NCBI RefSeq assembly: GCF_000214035.2
Contig: NZ_AFHG01000030.1
Coordinates: forward strand, 62,001 to 126,000
DNA length: 64,000 nt
Direction: 5' to 3'
DNA from: Methyloversatilis universalis FAM5
Lineage (GTDB): Bacteria; Pseudomonadota; Gammaproteobacteria; Burkholderiales; Rhodocyclaceae
The notes beneath the pieces are model-generated. The model was not told where the DNA came from and ran no database searches. It was given only the letters and a program-made list of their open reading frames with translations. Within the stretch, counting starts at the first letter, position 1. Each line of letters begins with the position of its first letter. This document shows positions 40,144-50,441 of this stretch, one piece after another. The translations under genes and the position numbers were made by a program.

Positions 40144-42054
40144 TCAGTCCGCCAGCAGTACGCCGCGCTCGCGCAGACGCAGCATCAGTTCATCCACGCA
40201 CTGGTCGATGCTGCGGTCGCTGGTATCGATGCGGATTTCGGCGTTCTCCGGTGCCTCGTACGGTGAATCGATGCCGGTGAAGTTCTTGATTTCGCCGCGG
40301 CGCGCCTTCTTGTACAGACCCTTCGGATCGCGCTCCTCGGTCACCGCGATCGGCGTGTCGACGAAGATTTCGATGAACTCGCCGTCTTCCATCAGGCTGC
40401 GCGCCATCCGGCGTTCGGCCCGGAACGGAGAAATGAAGGCGGTCAGCACGATGAGGCCGGCATCCACCATCAGCTTGGCCACTTCCGCCACCCGGCGGAT
40501 GTTCTCCACCCGGTCGGCCTCGGTGAAACCCAGATCCTTGTTCAGGCCGTGCCGCACGTTGTCGCCATCCAGCAGATAGGTGTGGCGGCCCTGCGCGGAC
40601 AGTCTTTTCTCGATCTGGTTGGCCAGCGTCGACTTGCCAGCGCCGGACAGGCCGGTGAACCACAGCACGCAGGGCTTCTGGCCCTTCATCGCGCCGCGCG
40701 CCGCCTTGTCCACATCGACGTGCTGCATGTGGATGTTGTGCGAGCGGCGCAGCGCGAAGCGCAGCATGCCGGCACCGATGGTGGCGTTGCTCAGGCGGTC
40801 GATCAGGATGAAACCGCCGGTTTCGCGCACCGACTCGTAGGGGTCGAAGGCGATCGGCCGGTCCAGGCTCAGCTTCACCTGCGCGATCTCGTTCAGCGCC
40901 AGCTGTTTCGCCGCCAGATGTTCCAGCGTATTCACATTCACCTTGTGCCGGATTTCGGTCACCGTGGCGGTCACCGTGCGCGTGGCGGTCTTCAGCAGAT
41001 AGGCGCGGCCGGGCATCATCGGCTCGTCCTGCATCCACACCAGCGTGGCTTCGAACTGGTCGGCCACCTCGGCCGGTGCATCCTTGTGCGAAATGACGTC
41101 GCCGCGCGAAATGTCGACCTCGTCCTCCAGCACCAGCGTGACCGACTGGCCAGCGATGGCGCGCGGCAGGTCGCCGTCGGCGGTGACGATGCGCTTCACC
41201 GTGCTGGTGCGGCCTGAGGGCTGGACGCGCACCGGTGCGCCCGGTTCGATCACGCCGCTCGCGATGGTGCCTGCGAAGCCGCGGAAATCGAGATTCGGCC
41301 GGTTCACCCACTGCACCGGCAGCCGGAAGGGGCCCTGCAGGCGTCGCTTCTGGTCGACCTCGACCGTTTCCAGATAGCCCATCAGCGTGGGGCCGTGGTA
41401 CCAGCCCATCTGTTCGCTGGGTGCGGTGATGTTGTCGCCCCTGAGCGCCGACATCGGAATGGCGACGATGTCCTCCAGCCCGAGCTGGGCGGCGAAGGCG
41501 CGGTAGTCGTCGAGGATGCGCTGGTAGGTGGCTTCGGAATGGCCGACCAGATCCATCTTGTTGATGGCGACCACGACGCGCTTGATGCCGATCAGCGACA
41601 CCAGATAGCTGTGGCGGCGGGTCTGGGTCTGCACGCCGTGGCGCGCATCGACCAGGATGATGGCCAGATCGGCGGTCGAGGCGCCGGTGACCATATTGCG
41701 GGTGTACTGCTCGTGACCCGGCGTGTCGGCGACGATGAACTTGCGCCGGTCGGTCGAGAAGAAGCGATAGGCGACGTCGATCGTGATGCCCTGCTCGCGC
41801 TCGGCGGCCAGACCATCGACCAGCAGCGCGAAGTCGAGGTCACCACCCTGGGTGCCCACCTTCTTCGAGTCGGCTTCGAGTGCGGCCAGCTGATCCTCGA
41901 ACAGCATTTTCGATTCGTACAGCAGGCGGCCGATCAGCGTGCTCTTGCCGTCGTCGACGCTGCCGCAGGTGATGAAGCGCAGCAGGCTCTTGTGCTCGTG
42001 CTGCTTCAGGTAGGCGCCGATGTCCTGCGCGATGAGGTCGGATACGTGTGCCAT
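40144..42054 (-). CDS. cysNC: Bifunctional sulfate adenylyltransferase subunit 1 / APS kinase
   Basis: The 636-residue fusion has an N-terminal CysN GTPase ([31 protein letters not shown]) of about 440 residues and a C-terminal CysC kinase ([14 protein letters not shown], then [15 protein letters not shown]). CysN with CysD makes APS from sulfate and ATP using GTP hydrolysis, and CysC phosphorylates APS to PAPS. The gene is downstream of cysD in the same operon with an 82-bp spacer that holds no gene. PAPS production fits the presence of cysQ on the divergent strand. Confidence 0.94.
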   Translation of the reverse strand: MAHVSDLIAQDIGAYLKQHEHKSLLRFITCGSVDDGKSTLIGRLLYESKMLFEDQLAALEADSKKVGTQGGDLDFALLVDGLAAEREQGITIDVAYRFFSTDRRKFIVADTPGHEQYTRNMVTGASTADLAIILVDARHGVQTQTRRHSYLVSLIGIKRVVVAINKMDLVGHSEATYQRILDDYRAFAAQLGLEDIVAIPMSALRGDNITAPSEQMGWYHGPTLMGYLETVEVDQKRRLQGPFRLPVQWVNRPNLDFRGFAGTIASGVIEPGAPVRVQPSGRTSTVKRIVTADGDLPRAIAGQSVTLVLEDEVDISRGDVISHKDAPAEVADQFEATLVWMQDEPMMPGRAYLLKTATRTVTATVTEIRHKVNVNTLEHLAAKQLALNEIAQVKLSLDRPIAFDPYESVRETGGFILIDRLSNATIGAGMLRFALRRSHNIHMQHVDVDKAARGAMKGQKPCVLWFTGLSGAGKSTLANQIEKRLSAQGRHTYLLDGDNVRHGLNKDLGFTEADRVENIRRVAEVAKLMVDAGLIVLTAFISPFRAERRMARSLMEDGEFIEIFVDTPIAVTEERDPKGLYKKARRGEIKNFTGIDSPYEAPENAEIRIDTSDRSIDQCVDELMLRLRERGVLLAD

Positions 42055-42136
42055 CAGCAGGCCTCCTGCAGGGCCGCCCCAAAGACGGCCTGAGCCCCCT
42101 CGAGGGGCAACGAACGAATGTGGGTGTGGGGGCGCA

Positions 42137-43075
42137 TCAGAAATACCCCTCCTGCTTCTTCTTTTCCATCGAGCCGGCCGAATCGTGGTCGATCACGCGA
42201 CCCTGACGTTCCGAGGTCTTGGTCAGCAGCATTTCCTGGATGATTTCGGTCAGCGAGGACGCGTTCGACTCGACCGCGCCGGTCAGCGGATAGCAGCCGA
42301 GGGTGCGGAAGCGCACGTTGCGCATCTGCGGCACTTCGCCGGCACGCAGCGGCATCCGGTCGTCGTCGACCATGATGAGCGTGCCGTCGCGTTCGACCAC
42401 CGGGCGCGGGGCCGAGAAGTAGAGCGGCACGATGGGAATGTTCTGCAGGTAGATGTACTGCCAGATGTCGAGCTCGGTCCAGTTCGAGATCGGGAACACG
42501 CGGATCGATTCGCCCTTGTGCTTGCGCGCGTTGTACAGGTTCCACAGCTCCGGGCGCTGGTTCTTCGGGTCCCAGCGGTGCTGCGCGGTGCGGAAGGAGA
42601 AGATGCGCTCCTTGGCGCGCGACTTTTCCTCGTCGCGGCGCGCACCGCCGAAGGCCACGTCGAAGCCGTACTTGTCGAGCGCCTGCTTCAGGCCCTCGGT
42701 CTTCATGATGTCGGTGTGGATGGCCGAGCCGTGCGTGAACGGGTTGATGCCCTTGGCGACGCCGTCCTCGTTGATGTGCACGATGAGGTCCATGCCGAGC
42801 TTCTTCGCCATCTCGTCGCGGAACTGGTACATCGCCCTGAACTTCCAGGTGGTGTCCACGTGCAGCAGCGGGAAGGGCGGCACCGCCGGGTAGAAGGCCT
42901 TCATCGCCAGGTGCAGCATGACTGCGCTGTCCTTGCCGATGGAATAGAGCATGACCGGGTTTTCGGCCTCGGCCACCACCTCGCGCATGATGTGGATGCT
43001 CTCGGCTTCCAGCCGCTGCAGGTGGGTCAGGGTGTCGGGATCGATGTCAGGGGTGTTCGCAGCCGTATGTGCCAT
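42137..43075 (-). CDS. cysD: Sulfate adenylyltransferase subunit 2
   Basis: The 312-residue PP-loop ATP pyrophosphatase has [14 protein letters not shown] near residue 45, [16 protein letters not shown], and a conserved C-terminal RVIDHD segment. It is the catalytic half of the CysDN ATP sulfurylase. The ATG at 43075 begins [12 protein letters not shown]; an open frame upstream is non-homologous. It is the first gene of cysD-cysNC and diverges from cysQ. Confidence 0.95.
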   Translation of the reverse strand: MAHTAANTPDIDPDTLTHLQRLEAESIHIMREVVAEAENPVMLYSIGKDSAVMLHLAMKAFYPAVPPFPLLHVDTTWKFRAMYQFRDEMAKKLGMDLIVHINEDGVAKGINPFTHGSAIHTDIMKTEGLKQALDKYGFDVAFGGARRDEEKSRAKERIFSFRTAQHRWDPKNQRPELWNLYNARKHKGESIRVFPISNWTELDIWQYIYLQNIPIVPLYFSAPRPVVERDGTLIMVDDDRMPLRAGEVPQMRNVRFRTLGCYPLTGAVESNASSLTEIIQEMLLTKTSERQGRVIDHDSAGSMEKKKQEGYF

Positions 43076-43277
43076 GGTCACTCTCGCAGGGATGGCCGGA
43101 TGATGGCCGAGTGCACGGGCGCCCGCGTTCGACGGCGTCACGCCCGGCGGTCGATAGTCGCCGCCCGCGGCGCCATTCGTCACGGACTTCACGCGGCAGC
43201 CGGTTCAGACTGTGCGCCGGCCAGCGTTCCCGCGGGCCACGACAGAGGCGGCCGGCCACGGCCGCCGGGGATGGCGG

Positions 43278-44054
43278 ATGACGGATCGAGCTGAACTGAA
43301 GGCGCTGCACGCGGCGCTGCTGGACATCGTGCGCGAAGCGGGCGCATGCGTAATGGCGGTCTATGCGACCGATTTCGACGTGGCGGACAAGGCGGATGCG
43401 TCACCGGTCACCGAGGCCGACCGCAGCGCGGATGCGCTGATCGTCGCGCGGCTGAAGACGCTGACGCCGGACATTTTCATCGTGTCGGAAGAGTCGACCG
43501 AAGCCGGTCAGCGCCCGGCAGACGGCGCACCGTTCTGGCTGGTCGATCCGCTCGACGGCACGAAGGAGTTCATTAATCGCAACGGCGAGTTCACGGTGAA
43601 CATCGCGCTGATCGAGAACGGCCAGCCGGTGCTGGGCGTGGTGCTGGCCCCTGCGCTGGGGCGGTTGTTCTCAGGCATCGTGGGCGAGGGCGCCTGGCTT
43701 GAGGATGAGGGCGGGCGGCGCGAAATCCGCTGCCGGATACCGCCGGCCGAGGGTCTCACCGTGGTGGCCAGCCGCTCGCACGGCGATGCGGCCGCGCTGG
43801 ACGCCTATCTGGCCGGCCGCAATGTGGCCGATGTGCGCAACGCCGGCTCGTCGCTGAAGATCTGTCTGGTGGCGGCCGGCGAGGCCGACGTCTATCCGCG
43901 TCTCGGACGTACGATGGAATGGGACATCGCTGCCGGACACGCGGTGCTGGCCGCCGCGGGCGGCCGCATCGAACAGGTGGAGGGTGCGCCCTTCACCTAT
44001 GGCAAGCCGGATTTCGCGAATCCGCATTTCGCTGCCTGGGGTCTGGGGGCCTGA
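43278..44054 (+). CDS. cysQ: 3'(2'),5'-bisphosphate nucleotidase CysQ
   Basis: The 258-residue inositol-monophosphatase-fold enzyme has metal motifs SEES, DPLDGTKEFINR and EWDIAAGHAVL. CysQ hydrolyses PAP, the by-product of PAPS reduction, and may also act on PAPS. The ATG at 43278 begins MTDRAELK; the longer frame reaches into the divergent promoter region. It lies opposite cysD-cysNC and 8 bp upstream of a SLC13 permease gene, forming a sulfur-assimilation island. Confidence 0.92.
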   Translation: MTDRAELKALHAALLDIVREAGACVMAVYATDFDVADKADASPVTEADRSADALIVARLKTLTPDIFIVSEESTEAGQRPADGAPFWLVDPLDGTKEFINRNGEFTVNIALIENGQPVLGVVLAPALGRLFSGIVGEGAWLEDEGGRREIRCRIPPAEGLTVVASRSHGDAAALDAYLAGRNVADVRNAGSSLKICLVAAGEADVYPRLGRTMEWDIAAGHAVLAAAGGRIEQVEGAPFTYGKPDFANPHFAAWGLGA

Positions 44055-44062
44055 ACGCCGCG

Positions 44063-45793
44063 ATGACCGCCTGGCTGGTACTTGGCTCGATCGGACTGCT
44101 GCTGGCGCTGCTCGTACACGGTCGCGTGGCGCCCGCGCCGCTGTTCACCGGGCTCGCCACCTGTTACTACTTCGCCGGTCTGCTGGATCAGAAAACCTGG
44201 CTCACCAGCTATACCAATCCGGCGCTGGCCATGCTGGTGCTGCTGCTGCTGGTGTCGATGGTGGTGGAGCGGGCGCCGGTGCTGGAGCGTGTGTCGGACC
44301 GTCTGCTGCGCGGCTCGCCAGGCTGGGCGGTGGTGCGCTTCACCTCGGTCACCACGCTGTTCTCCGCTTTCCTGAACAACACCGCAGTGGTCGGCGCGCT
44401 GCTCGGCGTGGTGACCCGGCAGCGCCACCATCCGGCGTCGCTGCTGCTCATCCCGCTGTCCTTTGCCGCCATTGTCGGCGGCATCACCACGCTGGTTGGC
44501 ACCTCGACCAATCTGGTGGTCAGCTCGCTGATGGTGAACGCGGGGCTGCCGCCGCTGGGCATGTTCGACCCGACCTGGGTCGGCGTACCGGTGGCGCTGG
44601 TGTGCGTCGGGGTGATGGCGCTCGGCGTGCGGCTGCTGCCGCGGCACGAGGCGGATGACCGCGAACTGCAGCAGGCCTATTTTCTGGAAGCGCGGGTCGA
44701 CCCGGCCTCCAGTCTGATCGGCCGCAGCATCGAACAGAACCGGCTGCGCAATCTTGAAGGCCTGTTCCTGCTGGAAATCCTGCGCGAGGGTCGACTCATT
44801 TCGCCGGTGGCCCCGACCGAAGTGATCGAAGCTGGCGACGTGCTCATCTTTACCGGCGAAATCGACAAGGTGCAGACCTTGCAGCGCTTCGACGGTCTGC
44901 AGGTATTCGGCATGGAAGCGAACGCGCTGCTGCGCTCCAACCTGCTCGAAGTGGTCATTTCCAGTCAGTCGGACCTGGCGAACAGGACCTTGCGCGAGGT
45001 CGATTTCCGCACCATGTTCGATGCCGGCGTGGTTGGCATACGGCGCGGCGACAAGCGGCTCACCGGCCAGCTCGGCCGGGTGCCGCTGCATGTGGGCGAC
45101 AGCCTGCTGCTGGCGGTCGGGCCCGATTTCGCGCACCACCGCAATATCGAACGCAATTTCCATCTGGTCGGCGGCACGGTGCGGCCGCGGCTGACGCCTG
45201 TTCAGAGCCGGTTCACGCTGGGCGGTTTCGCAGCGGTGATCGCGCTGTCCGGCTTCGAGATCGTGCCGCTGTTTACCGGCCTGCTGGTGCTGATGATCGC
45301 GCTGGTGGTGAGCGGACTGCTCACGCTGGGCGAGATGCGCCGCCGCTTTCCGTTCGACCTGGTGCTCACCATAGGCTCGTCGCTGGCCATTGCCAGCGTG
45401 CTCGAGAACAGCGGGGCGGCCGAACTGATGGCCGGCGCTCTGCGTGCGCTGTACGACGGCCATGGCGTGCTGGGCGCCTTCGTCGGCATCTACCTGCTCA
45501 CCGTGCTGCTGACCGAACTGGTGACCAACAACGCTGCAGCCGCGCTCGCCTTCCCGATCGCACTGTCGACCGCGCGCGCCTTCGACGCTGATCCCATGCC
45601 CTTCATCATGGCGGTGCTGTACGGCGCCAGTGCCGGCTTCCTGATTCCTTTCGGCTACCAGACCCACCTGATGGTGTATTCGCCCGGCCGCTACCGGATG
45701 ATGGATTTCGTCCGCGTCGGCCTGCCGGTGTCGATCGCCTATGGCGCCACGGTGCTGCTGCTGGTGCCGGTGTTCTTCCCGTTCACCCGCTGA
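44063..45793 (+). CDS. SLC13-family permease with RCK-C domains, probable sulfate transporter
   Basis: The 576-residue inner-membrane protein has two hydrophobic halves (about 1-200 and 385-576) around a soluble middle with two RCK_C/TrkA-C domains (LEARVDPASSLIGRSIEQ and the segment near SQSDLANRTLREVDFR). NNTAVVGALLGV, GTSTNLVVSSLM and NNAAAALAFPIA are the paired sodium/anion signature loops of SLC13/DASS carriers. Linkage to cysQ (8-bp gap) and the divergent cysD-cysNC suggests sulfate uptake, as in SAC-type carriers. Dicarboxylate transport is the main alternative. Confidence 0.87.
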   Translation: MTAWLVLGSIGLLLALLVHGRVAPAPLFTGLATCYYFAGLLDQKTWLTSYTNPALAMLVLLLLVSMVVERAPVLERVSDRLLRGSPGWAVVRFTSVTTLFSAFLNNTAVVGALLGVVTRQRHHPASLLLIPLSFAAIVGGITTLVGTSTNLVVSSLMVNAGLPPLGMFDPTWVGVPVALVCVGVMALGVRLLPRHEADDRELQQAYFLEARVDPASSLIGRSIEQNRLRNLEGLFLLEILREGRLISPVAPTEVIEAGDVLIFTGEIDKVQTLQRFDGLQVFGMEANALLRSNLLEVVISSQSDLANRTLREVDFRTMFDAGVVGIRRGDKRLTGQLGRVPLHVGDSLLLAVGPDFAHHRNIERNFHLVGGTVRPRLTPVQSRFTLGGFAAVIALSGFEIVPLFTGLLVLMIALVVSGLLTLGEMRRRFPFDLVLTIGSSLAIASVLENSGAAELMAGALRALYDGHGVLGAFVGIYLLTVLLTELVTNNAAAALAFPIALSTARAFDADPMPFIMAVLYGASAGFLIPFGYQTHLMVYSPGRYRMMDFVRVGLPVSIAYGATVLLLVPVFFPFTR

Positions 45794-45805
45794 CCCGGCG
45801 CCGGG

Positions 45806-46996
45806 TCAGGCCGCCTGGCCCGCGCTCCAGCCGGAAGACCAGGCCCACTGGAAGTTGTAGCCGCCCAGCCAGCCGGTCACGTCCACCACCTCGCCGACGA
45901 AGAACAGGCCGGGCACGCGGCGGGCCGCCATCGTTTTCTGGTCGAGGTCGCGCGTGTCCACGCCGCCCAGCGTCACTTCCGCCTTGTTGTAGCCCAGCGT
46001 GCCCGACGGGTGCAGCGGCCAGCCCTTGAGCTTCGCGGCGATGTCGGCCAGCGCCGCCCGCGGCAGTTCGGCCAGCGCGACATTCCAGCGGCCTGCACCC
46101 TCGAAATCCACCCACTGCTGCGCGAAGCGCTTCGGCAGGTGGTCTGCCAGCAGCGTGGCCAGCGCCTGCCTGCCGGCTCGTGCCGTCTGCAGCCAGCTTT
46201 CGGCATCGGCCACCTCGGGCAGCAGGTCGATGTGCAGCGCTTCGCGGCCGCCGGCCTGCTGCCAGTAGCTGGACGCCTGCAGGATGGCCGGACCGGACAG
46301 GCCGCGATGGGTGAGCAGGGTCTGTTCGCGGAACTCCGGGCCGTCGCACCAGGCCACCGAATCGAAGGAGGCGCCGGACAGTTCGCCGAAACGCGCCAGC
46401 CAGTCCGGATCCAGCGCCAGCGGCACCAACGCCGGCTTCGGCGCCACCACCTTAAGGCCGAACTGCTCCGCCACCCGGTAGCCGAAAGGCGTGGCGCCGA
46501 TCTTCGGGACCGTCAGCCCGCCGGTGGCGATCACCAGCGAGGCGGCGAAGCGTGCGCCCTGGTCGGTATCGACCCGGAACAGATCGCCTTCCCGCGACAC
46601 GCCGCTCACCGCTGACGGGCGTTGCCAGCGCACGCCGCCGGCGTCGCACTCCGCCTTCAGCAGGTCGATGATCTGCTGCGAACTGTCGTCGCAGAACAGC
46701 TGGCCCAGCGTTTTTTCGTGATAGCGGATGCGGTGTCGCTCGACCAGCGCGATGAAGTCGCGTGGCGTGTAGCGCGACAGCGCGGAGCGGCAGAAATGCG
46801 GGTTCTGCGACAGGAAGCAATCGGGCCTCAGGTCGCGGTTGGTGAAATTGCAGCGGCCGCCGCCGGAAATGCGGATCTTCTCGGCCAGCTTGGGTGAGTG
46901 GTCGATCACCAGCACGCTGCGGCCGCGGCTGCCTGCGGTGGCGGCGCACATCAGGCCGGCGGCGCCGGCGCCGATCACGATCACATCGACGTGCAT
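45806..46996 (-). CDS. BaiN/HI0933-type NAD(P)/FAD-dependent oxidoreductase
   Basis: The 396-residue flavoprotein has an N-terminal FAD motif (VIGAGAAGLMCAATAGSRG), then ISGGGRCNFTNRD near residue 45 and GLFFVGEVVDVTGWLGGYNFQWA at the C-terminus, all hallmarks of the HI0933/YhiN family. Members are reductases of unsettled substrate; bile-acid activity applies only to some. It converges with the SLC13 gene and diverges from a histidine kinase gene. No metabolic clue comes from the neighbours. Confidence 0.88.
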   Translation of the reverse strand: MHVDVIVIGAGAAGLMCAATAGSRGRSVLVIDHSPKLAEKIRISGGGRCNFTNRDLRPDCFLSQNPHFCRSALSRYTPRDFIALVERHRIRYHEKTLGQLFCDDSSQQIIDLLKAECDAGGVRWQRPSAVSGVSREGDLFRVDTDQGARFAASLVIATGGLTVPKIGATPFGYRVAEQFGLKVVAPKPALVPLALDPDWLARFGELSGASFDSVAWCDGPEFREQTLLTHRGLSGPAILQASSYWQQAGGREALHIDLLPEVADAESWLQTARAGRQALATLLADHLPKRFAQQWVDFEGAGRWNVALAELPRAALADIAAKLKGWPLHPSGTLGYNKAEVTLGGVDTRDLDQKTMAARRVPGLFFVGEVVDVTGWLGGYNFQWAWSSGWSAGQAA

Positions 46997-47073
46997 GGAC
47001 GGACAGAGGAAGACGAAAGGCGCGAGTGTAGCGGCGCTCAGCGCAAACCCGGGGGCTGAAGTAGCATCGCCGG

Positions 47074-49098
47074 ATGCGATTCATCCATTCCCTGAGACGC
47101 GGTTCGGTGCGCACCCGGCTGGTGCTGCTGGTACTGGCCCCGCCGCTGCTGATGCTGCCGCTGCTGATCGCGCTGGTGGTGCATTGGGGCAATTCCGCCT
47201 ACGACCAGCTGCTCATCTACAAGGTGAATGCGGAACTGACCATCGCGCGCCAGTATTTCGACCGGGTGCTCGACAGTCAGCGTCAGACCGTGTCCGCGAT
47301 CGCGGCCTCCGGCAAGCTGCGCAGCGTGCTGGGCGCGCCGGCCTCGCTGGCTGCCCTGCTGAAAGCACAGGCCGAGGCGCAGCAGTTTGACTACCTGTAC
47401 GTGCTCGACGGCGAGGGCCGGGTGCGCGCGGCGTCCACCCACACGCGGCCGGGCGAGGTGCTGAGGGAATCGCGCACCGACTGGCCGGTGGTGCGGGCGG
47501 CGCTGGAAGGCGAATCGCGCATCGCGCTGTCGGTGTTCGACGCCGCCCGACTGGCGGCCATCGGCCCGCAGCTGGTCGAGCGCGCACGGCTGGCGATCGT
47601 GCCGACCGCCAACGCCACACCCGACCCGCGACACGAGGAGGAGCGCGGCATGATGATCCATGTCGCGGTGCCCATCCTCGACGCCCAGGGCGAACAGATC
47701 GGGGTGCTCGAAGGCGGCCGGCTGCTGAACCGCAACCTCGATTTCGTCGACACCATCAACGACCTTGTCTACAACGACGGCGCGCTGCCGCTGGGTTCGC
47801 GCGGCACCGCCACGCTCTTTCTCGACGATGTGCGCATCGCCACCAATGTGCGCATGTTCGGCGGCGACCGCGCGCTCGGCACCCGGGTGTCGGCGGCGGT
47901 GCGCCACCGGGTGCTTGACCGCGGCGAGCGCTGGCTGGACCGCGCCTTCGTCGTGAACGACTGGTATGTGTCGGGCTACGAACCGGTGGTCGATGGCGAG
48001 GGCCGGCGCATCGGCATGCTCTATGTCGGCTTTCTCGAAGCGCCTTTCCGCGAGGTGAAGCAGAACATCCTGGCGGCGCTGATCGGCCTGTTCGCACTCA
48101 TCATGGCGGCCGGCGTCGTGCTGTCGCTGCGCGGCGCGCGCAGCATCTTCCGGCCGATCGAGCGCATGGACGCCACCATCGGCGCGGTCGAGAAGGGTGA
48201 CGCGACGGCCCGCACCGGCAGCGTCGAAGGCGGTGAGGAGATCGCGCGTCTGGCCGGTCACCTCGACACGCTGCTGGATACCGTGGCCGCGCGCGAGGCG
48301 GAGCTGAAGCAGCTCAACGCCGAACTGGACCAGAAGGTGGTCGAGCGCACCGCCGAACTGCGCGAGGCGCAGCGCCAGCTGGTGCGCTCGGAAAAGCTGG
48401 CGGCCATCGGCCAGCTCACCGCGGGCGTGGCCCATGAAATCAACAATCCGGTGGCGGTGATGCAGGGCAATCTGGACCTGATGCGCGAACTGCTGGGCCC
48501 GGCTGCTGATGGCGTGAGCACCGAAATCCGGCTGCTGGACGAACAGATCAACCGCATCCGCGTCATCGTGACCAAGCTGCTGCAGTACGCGCGACCGGGC
48601 GAATTTGCCGGCTACGTGTCCGAACTGGACACCGGTGCGCTGCTGCAGGACACGCTGCCGCTGGTGCAGCACCAGGCGCGCAAGAACGGCGTGGACATCG
48701 TGCTCGACACCCGCGCCCGCACCCGTGTGCGCATCAACCGCGAAGAGCTGCAGCAGGTGCTGGTGAATCTCGTCGTCAATGCGCTGCACGCCATGCCCGA
48801 CGGCGGCACGCTTACGCTGAGCACCGAAGACGTGTCCGATCCGGCCGGGGTGCGGCTGGACGTGCGCGACAGCGGCCACGGCATCGCGCCGGAACACCTG
48901 GGCCGGGTGTTCGATCCCTTCTTCACCACCAAGCGCTCCGAAGGCACCGGTCTGGGCCTGTCGGTGTCGCTCGGCCTGATCGAGCGCTATGGCGGCACCA
49001 TCACCGTCGCCAGCACGCCGGGCGAGGGCACCTGTTTCAGCGTGCTGCTGCTGTCCGAGCCGCAGTTCCGCGGCGCCGAGGGCCCGGCGCACGCCTGA
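47074..49098 (+). CDS. Orphan sensor histidine kinase with periplasmic Cache-like domain
   Basis: The 674-residue membrane kinase has transmembrane segments near 16-38 and 330-350 bounding a periplasmic sensor that looks like a Cache fold (FDYLYVLDGEGRVRA and MMIHVAVPILDAQGEQIGVLEGG). HAMP follows, then a coiled coil, HisKA with His 454 (VAHEINNP), and HATPase_c with NALHAMPDGG, DSGHGI and GTGLGLSVSLGL. The H-box is of the NtrB/DctB type. No response-regulator gene is adjacent, so its partner is encoded elsewhere. The ligand is unknown. Confidence 0.9.
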   Translation: MRFIHSLRRGSVRTRLVLLVLAPPLLMLPLLIALVVHWGNSAYDQLLIYKVNAELTIARQYFDRVLDSQRQTVSAIAASGKLRSVLGAPASLAALLKAQAEAQQFDYLYVLDGEGRVRAASTHTRPGEVLRESRTDWPVVRAALEGESRIALSVFDAARLAAIGPQLVERARLAIVPTANATPDPRHEEERGMMIHVAVPILDAQGEQIGVLEGGRLLNRNLDFVDTINDLVYNDGALPLGSRGTATLFLDDVRIATNVRMFGGDRALGTRVSAAVRHRVLDRGERWLDRAFVVNDWYVSGYEPVVDGEGRRIGMLYVGFLEAPFREVKQNILAALIGLFALIMAAGVVLSLRGARSIFRPIERMDATIGAVEKGDATARTGSVEGGEEIARLAGHLDTLLDTVAAREAELKQLNAELDQKVVERTAELREAQRQLVRSEKLAAIGQLTAGVAHEINNPVAVMQGNLDLMRELLGPAADGVSTEIRLLDEQINRIRVIVTKLLQYARPGEFAGYVSELDTGALLQDTLPLVQHQARKNGVDIVLDTRARTRVRINREELQQVLVNLVVNALHAMPDGGTLTLSTEDVSDPAGVRLDVRDSGHGIAPEHLGRVFDPFFTTKRSEGTGLGLSVSLGLIERYGGTITVASTPGEGTCFSVLLLSEPQFRGAEGPAHA

Positions 49099-49152
49099 TC
49101 CGGCAGGCGTGCCGGGGAGGACGGTGCGCCGGCCCGGCCCCTGTGCCGGCCG

Positions 49153-50352
49153 TCAGCGCACGATCGAGAAGCCGACCCGTATCTGCGCCGGGCCGCTCCG
49201 GTTGTAATCCAGCAGGCTTTCGCCATAGCCATTGAAGTACTGGAAATGCAGGAAACCGCCGGCGCCGGCGTCGGCCAGCAACCGGCGCTTCAGGCGATAG
49301 GACAGGTCGAGCTGCAGCGACCCCTGGTTGCCCGGATAGCCTTCGGCTTTCAGCAGCCAGCCGTCGTCGTTGCCGACTTCGAGCCCGAGCAGCGCGTAGC
49401 CGCGGTATTTCGCGATGTCGCGGTTGGTAGGGTCGCGATCGGTGTAGTCGAACAGCTTGGCCGAGGCGCCGACATGGGTGTTGTGGTCCACGTCCCAGCG
49501 CCAGGAGGGCTTCACGAACAGGGTGTCGATCGAGCGCGAGTCAGCGCCGTCGCGGCCGTTGGACTGGTGCTCGTAGCCGGCCTGGGCGCTGAAGGTGTGG
49601 CGCGAGCCGATCTGCCGGTAGGGACCGAACTCGTAGAAGAAGCTCGGCTTGTAGGTGGTGTCGCGGAAAGGTTTCGAATCGCCGCTCCAGTCCCAGATCG
49701 AGGTCTGGGTGTAGCCGAAGTGCAGGCCGGTGAGCAGGTCGCCCAGCGGCAGTTCGGTGGCCCAGCCTTCCGGATCGAAGATGCGGTACTTGAACGAGAT
49801 CTGGAAGCGGGCCGTCGTGTCGCCGCGCGAGCCGGCGACGAAATAGACCGGTTCGTGGGTGCCGAGACCGATGCGGTTGCGACCCAGATTCACCACGCCG
49901 GCCGGTTCGGCCCCGGTCGTTTCGGCGGCGGCCGCCCGCACCGAAGAGGATGGCACCACCGCCACCGCACCGGCGGCCAGCGGTGCCGGCTTGAGCTGCA
50001 CCAGCAGCACGCTGGACGCCGCAGAGGTCAATTCCAGCCGGCCGGTGCCTTCGAGGTCGGTCGGGAACACCGCAGCGTAATCGCGGCGGCCGTCACGCGC
50101 CGGGGCGGACGCGCGCAGGGTGAGGTCGGCCGCGCGAGGACCGGCGATGACGCGCCCCTTCAGTTCTTCCGGAAGGGCTTCTCCGGCCGTCGATACCACG
50201 GTGAGCGTAAGCGGCAGCCCCGGTTCGACCAGAGTCTGCCGGCTGGCGAGCAGCAGGTCGGCGCGGGCCGGAGCGGCCAGCATAAGGGCTGCAAGCGCGA
50301 TTGCGAGCGGGGCGGCGAATGCGCCGGTGCGGCGCAGCGGTGAACGGTTCAT
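49153..50352 (-). CDS. pldA: Outer-membrane phospholipase A
   Basis: The 399-residue exported protein has a signal peptide ending near APARA, an extra beta-rich domain of about 120 residues, then the PldA/OMPLA barrel. The catalytic His 262 and Ser 264 lie in YEHQSNGRD, matching the H-x-S pair of OMPLA, and the C-terminus ends in an outer-membrane-like strand (RVGFSIV). It would hydrolyse phospholipids misplaced in the outer leaflet. The N-terminal extension is longer than in E. coli PldA but occurs in betaproteobacterial forms. The gene stands alone. Confidence 0.9.
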   Translation of the reverse strand: MNRSPLRRTGAFAAPLAIALAALMLAAPARADLLLASRQTLVEPGLPLTLTVVSTAGEALPEELKGRVIAGPRAADLTLRASAPARDGRRDYAAVFPTDLEGTGRLELTSAASSVLLVQLKPAPLAAGAVAVVPSSSVRAAAAETTGAEPAGVVNLGRNRIGLGTHEPVYFVAGSRGDTTARFQISFKYRIFDPEGWATELPLGDLLTGLHFGYTQTSIWDWSGDSKPFRDTTYKPSFFYEFGPYRQIGSRHTFSAQAGYEHQSNGRDGADSRSIDTLFVKPSWRWDVDHNTHVGASAKLFDYTDRDPTNRDIAKYRGYALLGLEVGNDDGWLLKAEGYPGNQGSLQLDLSYRLKRRLLADAGAGGFLHFQYFNGYGESLLDYNRSGPAQIRVGFSIVR

Positions 50353-50441
50353 GGCGGGACTCCATCAGGACTGCCCGCGATTCTGCCTGCTGCGCGGCCT
50401 GGCGGGCTGTCAGCCGTAGCTGACTGCCCGCCGGCGAGGTC

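Noticed and set aside
42055-42136. A small gene between cysD and cysNC
   Set aside because: The 82-bp spacer has no start with a ribosome-binding site and no coding pattern.
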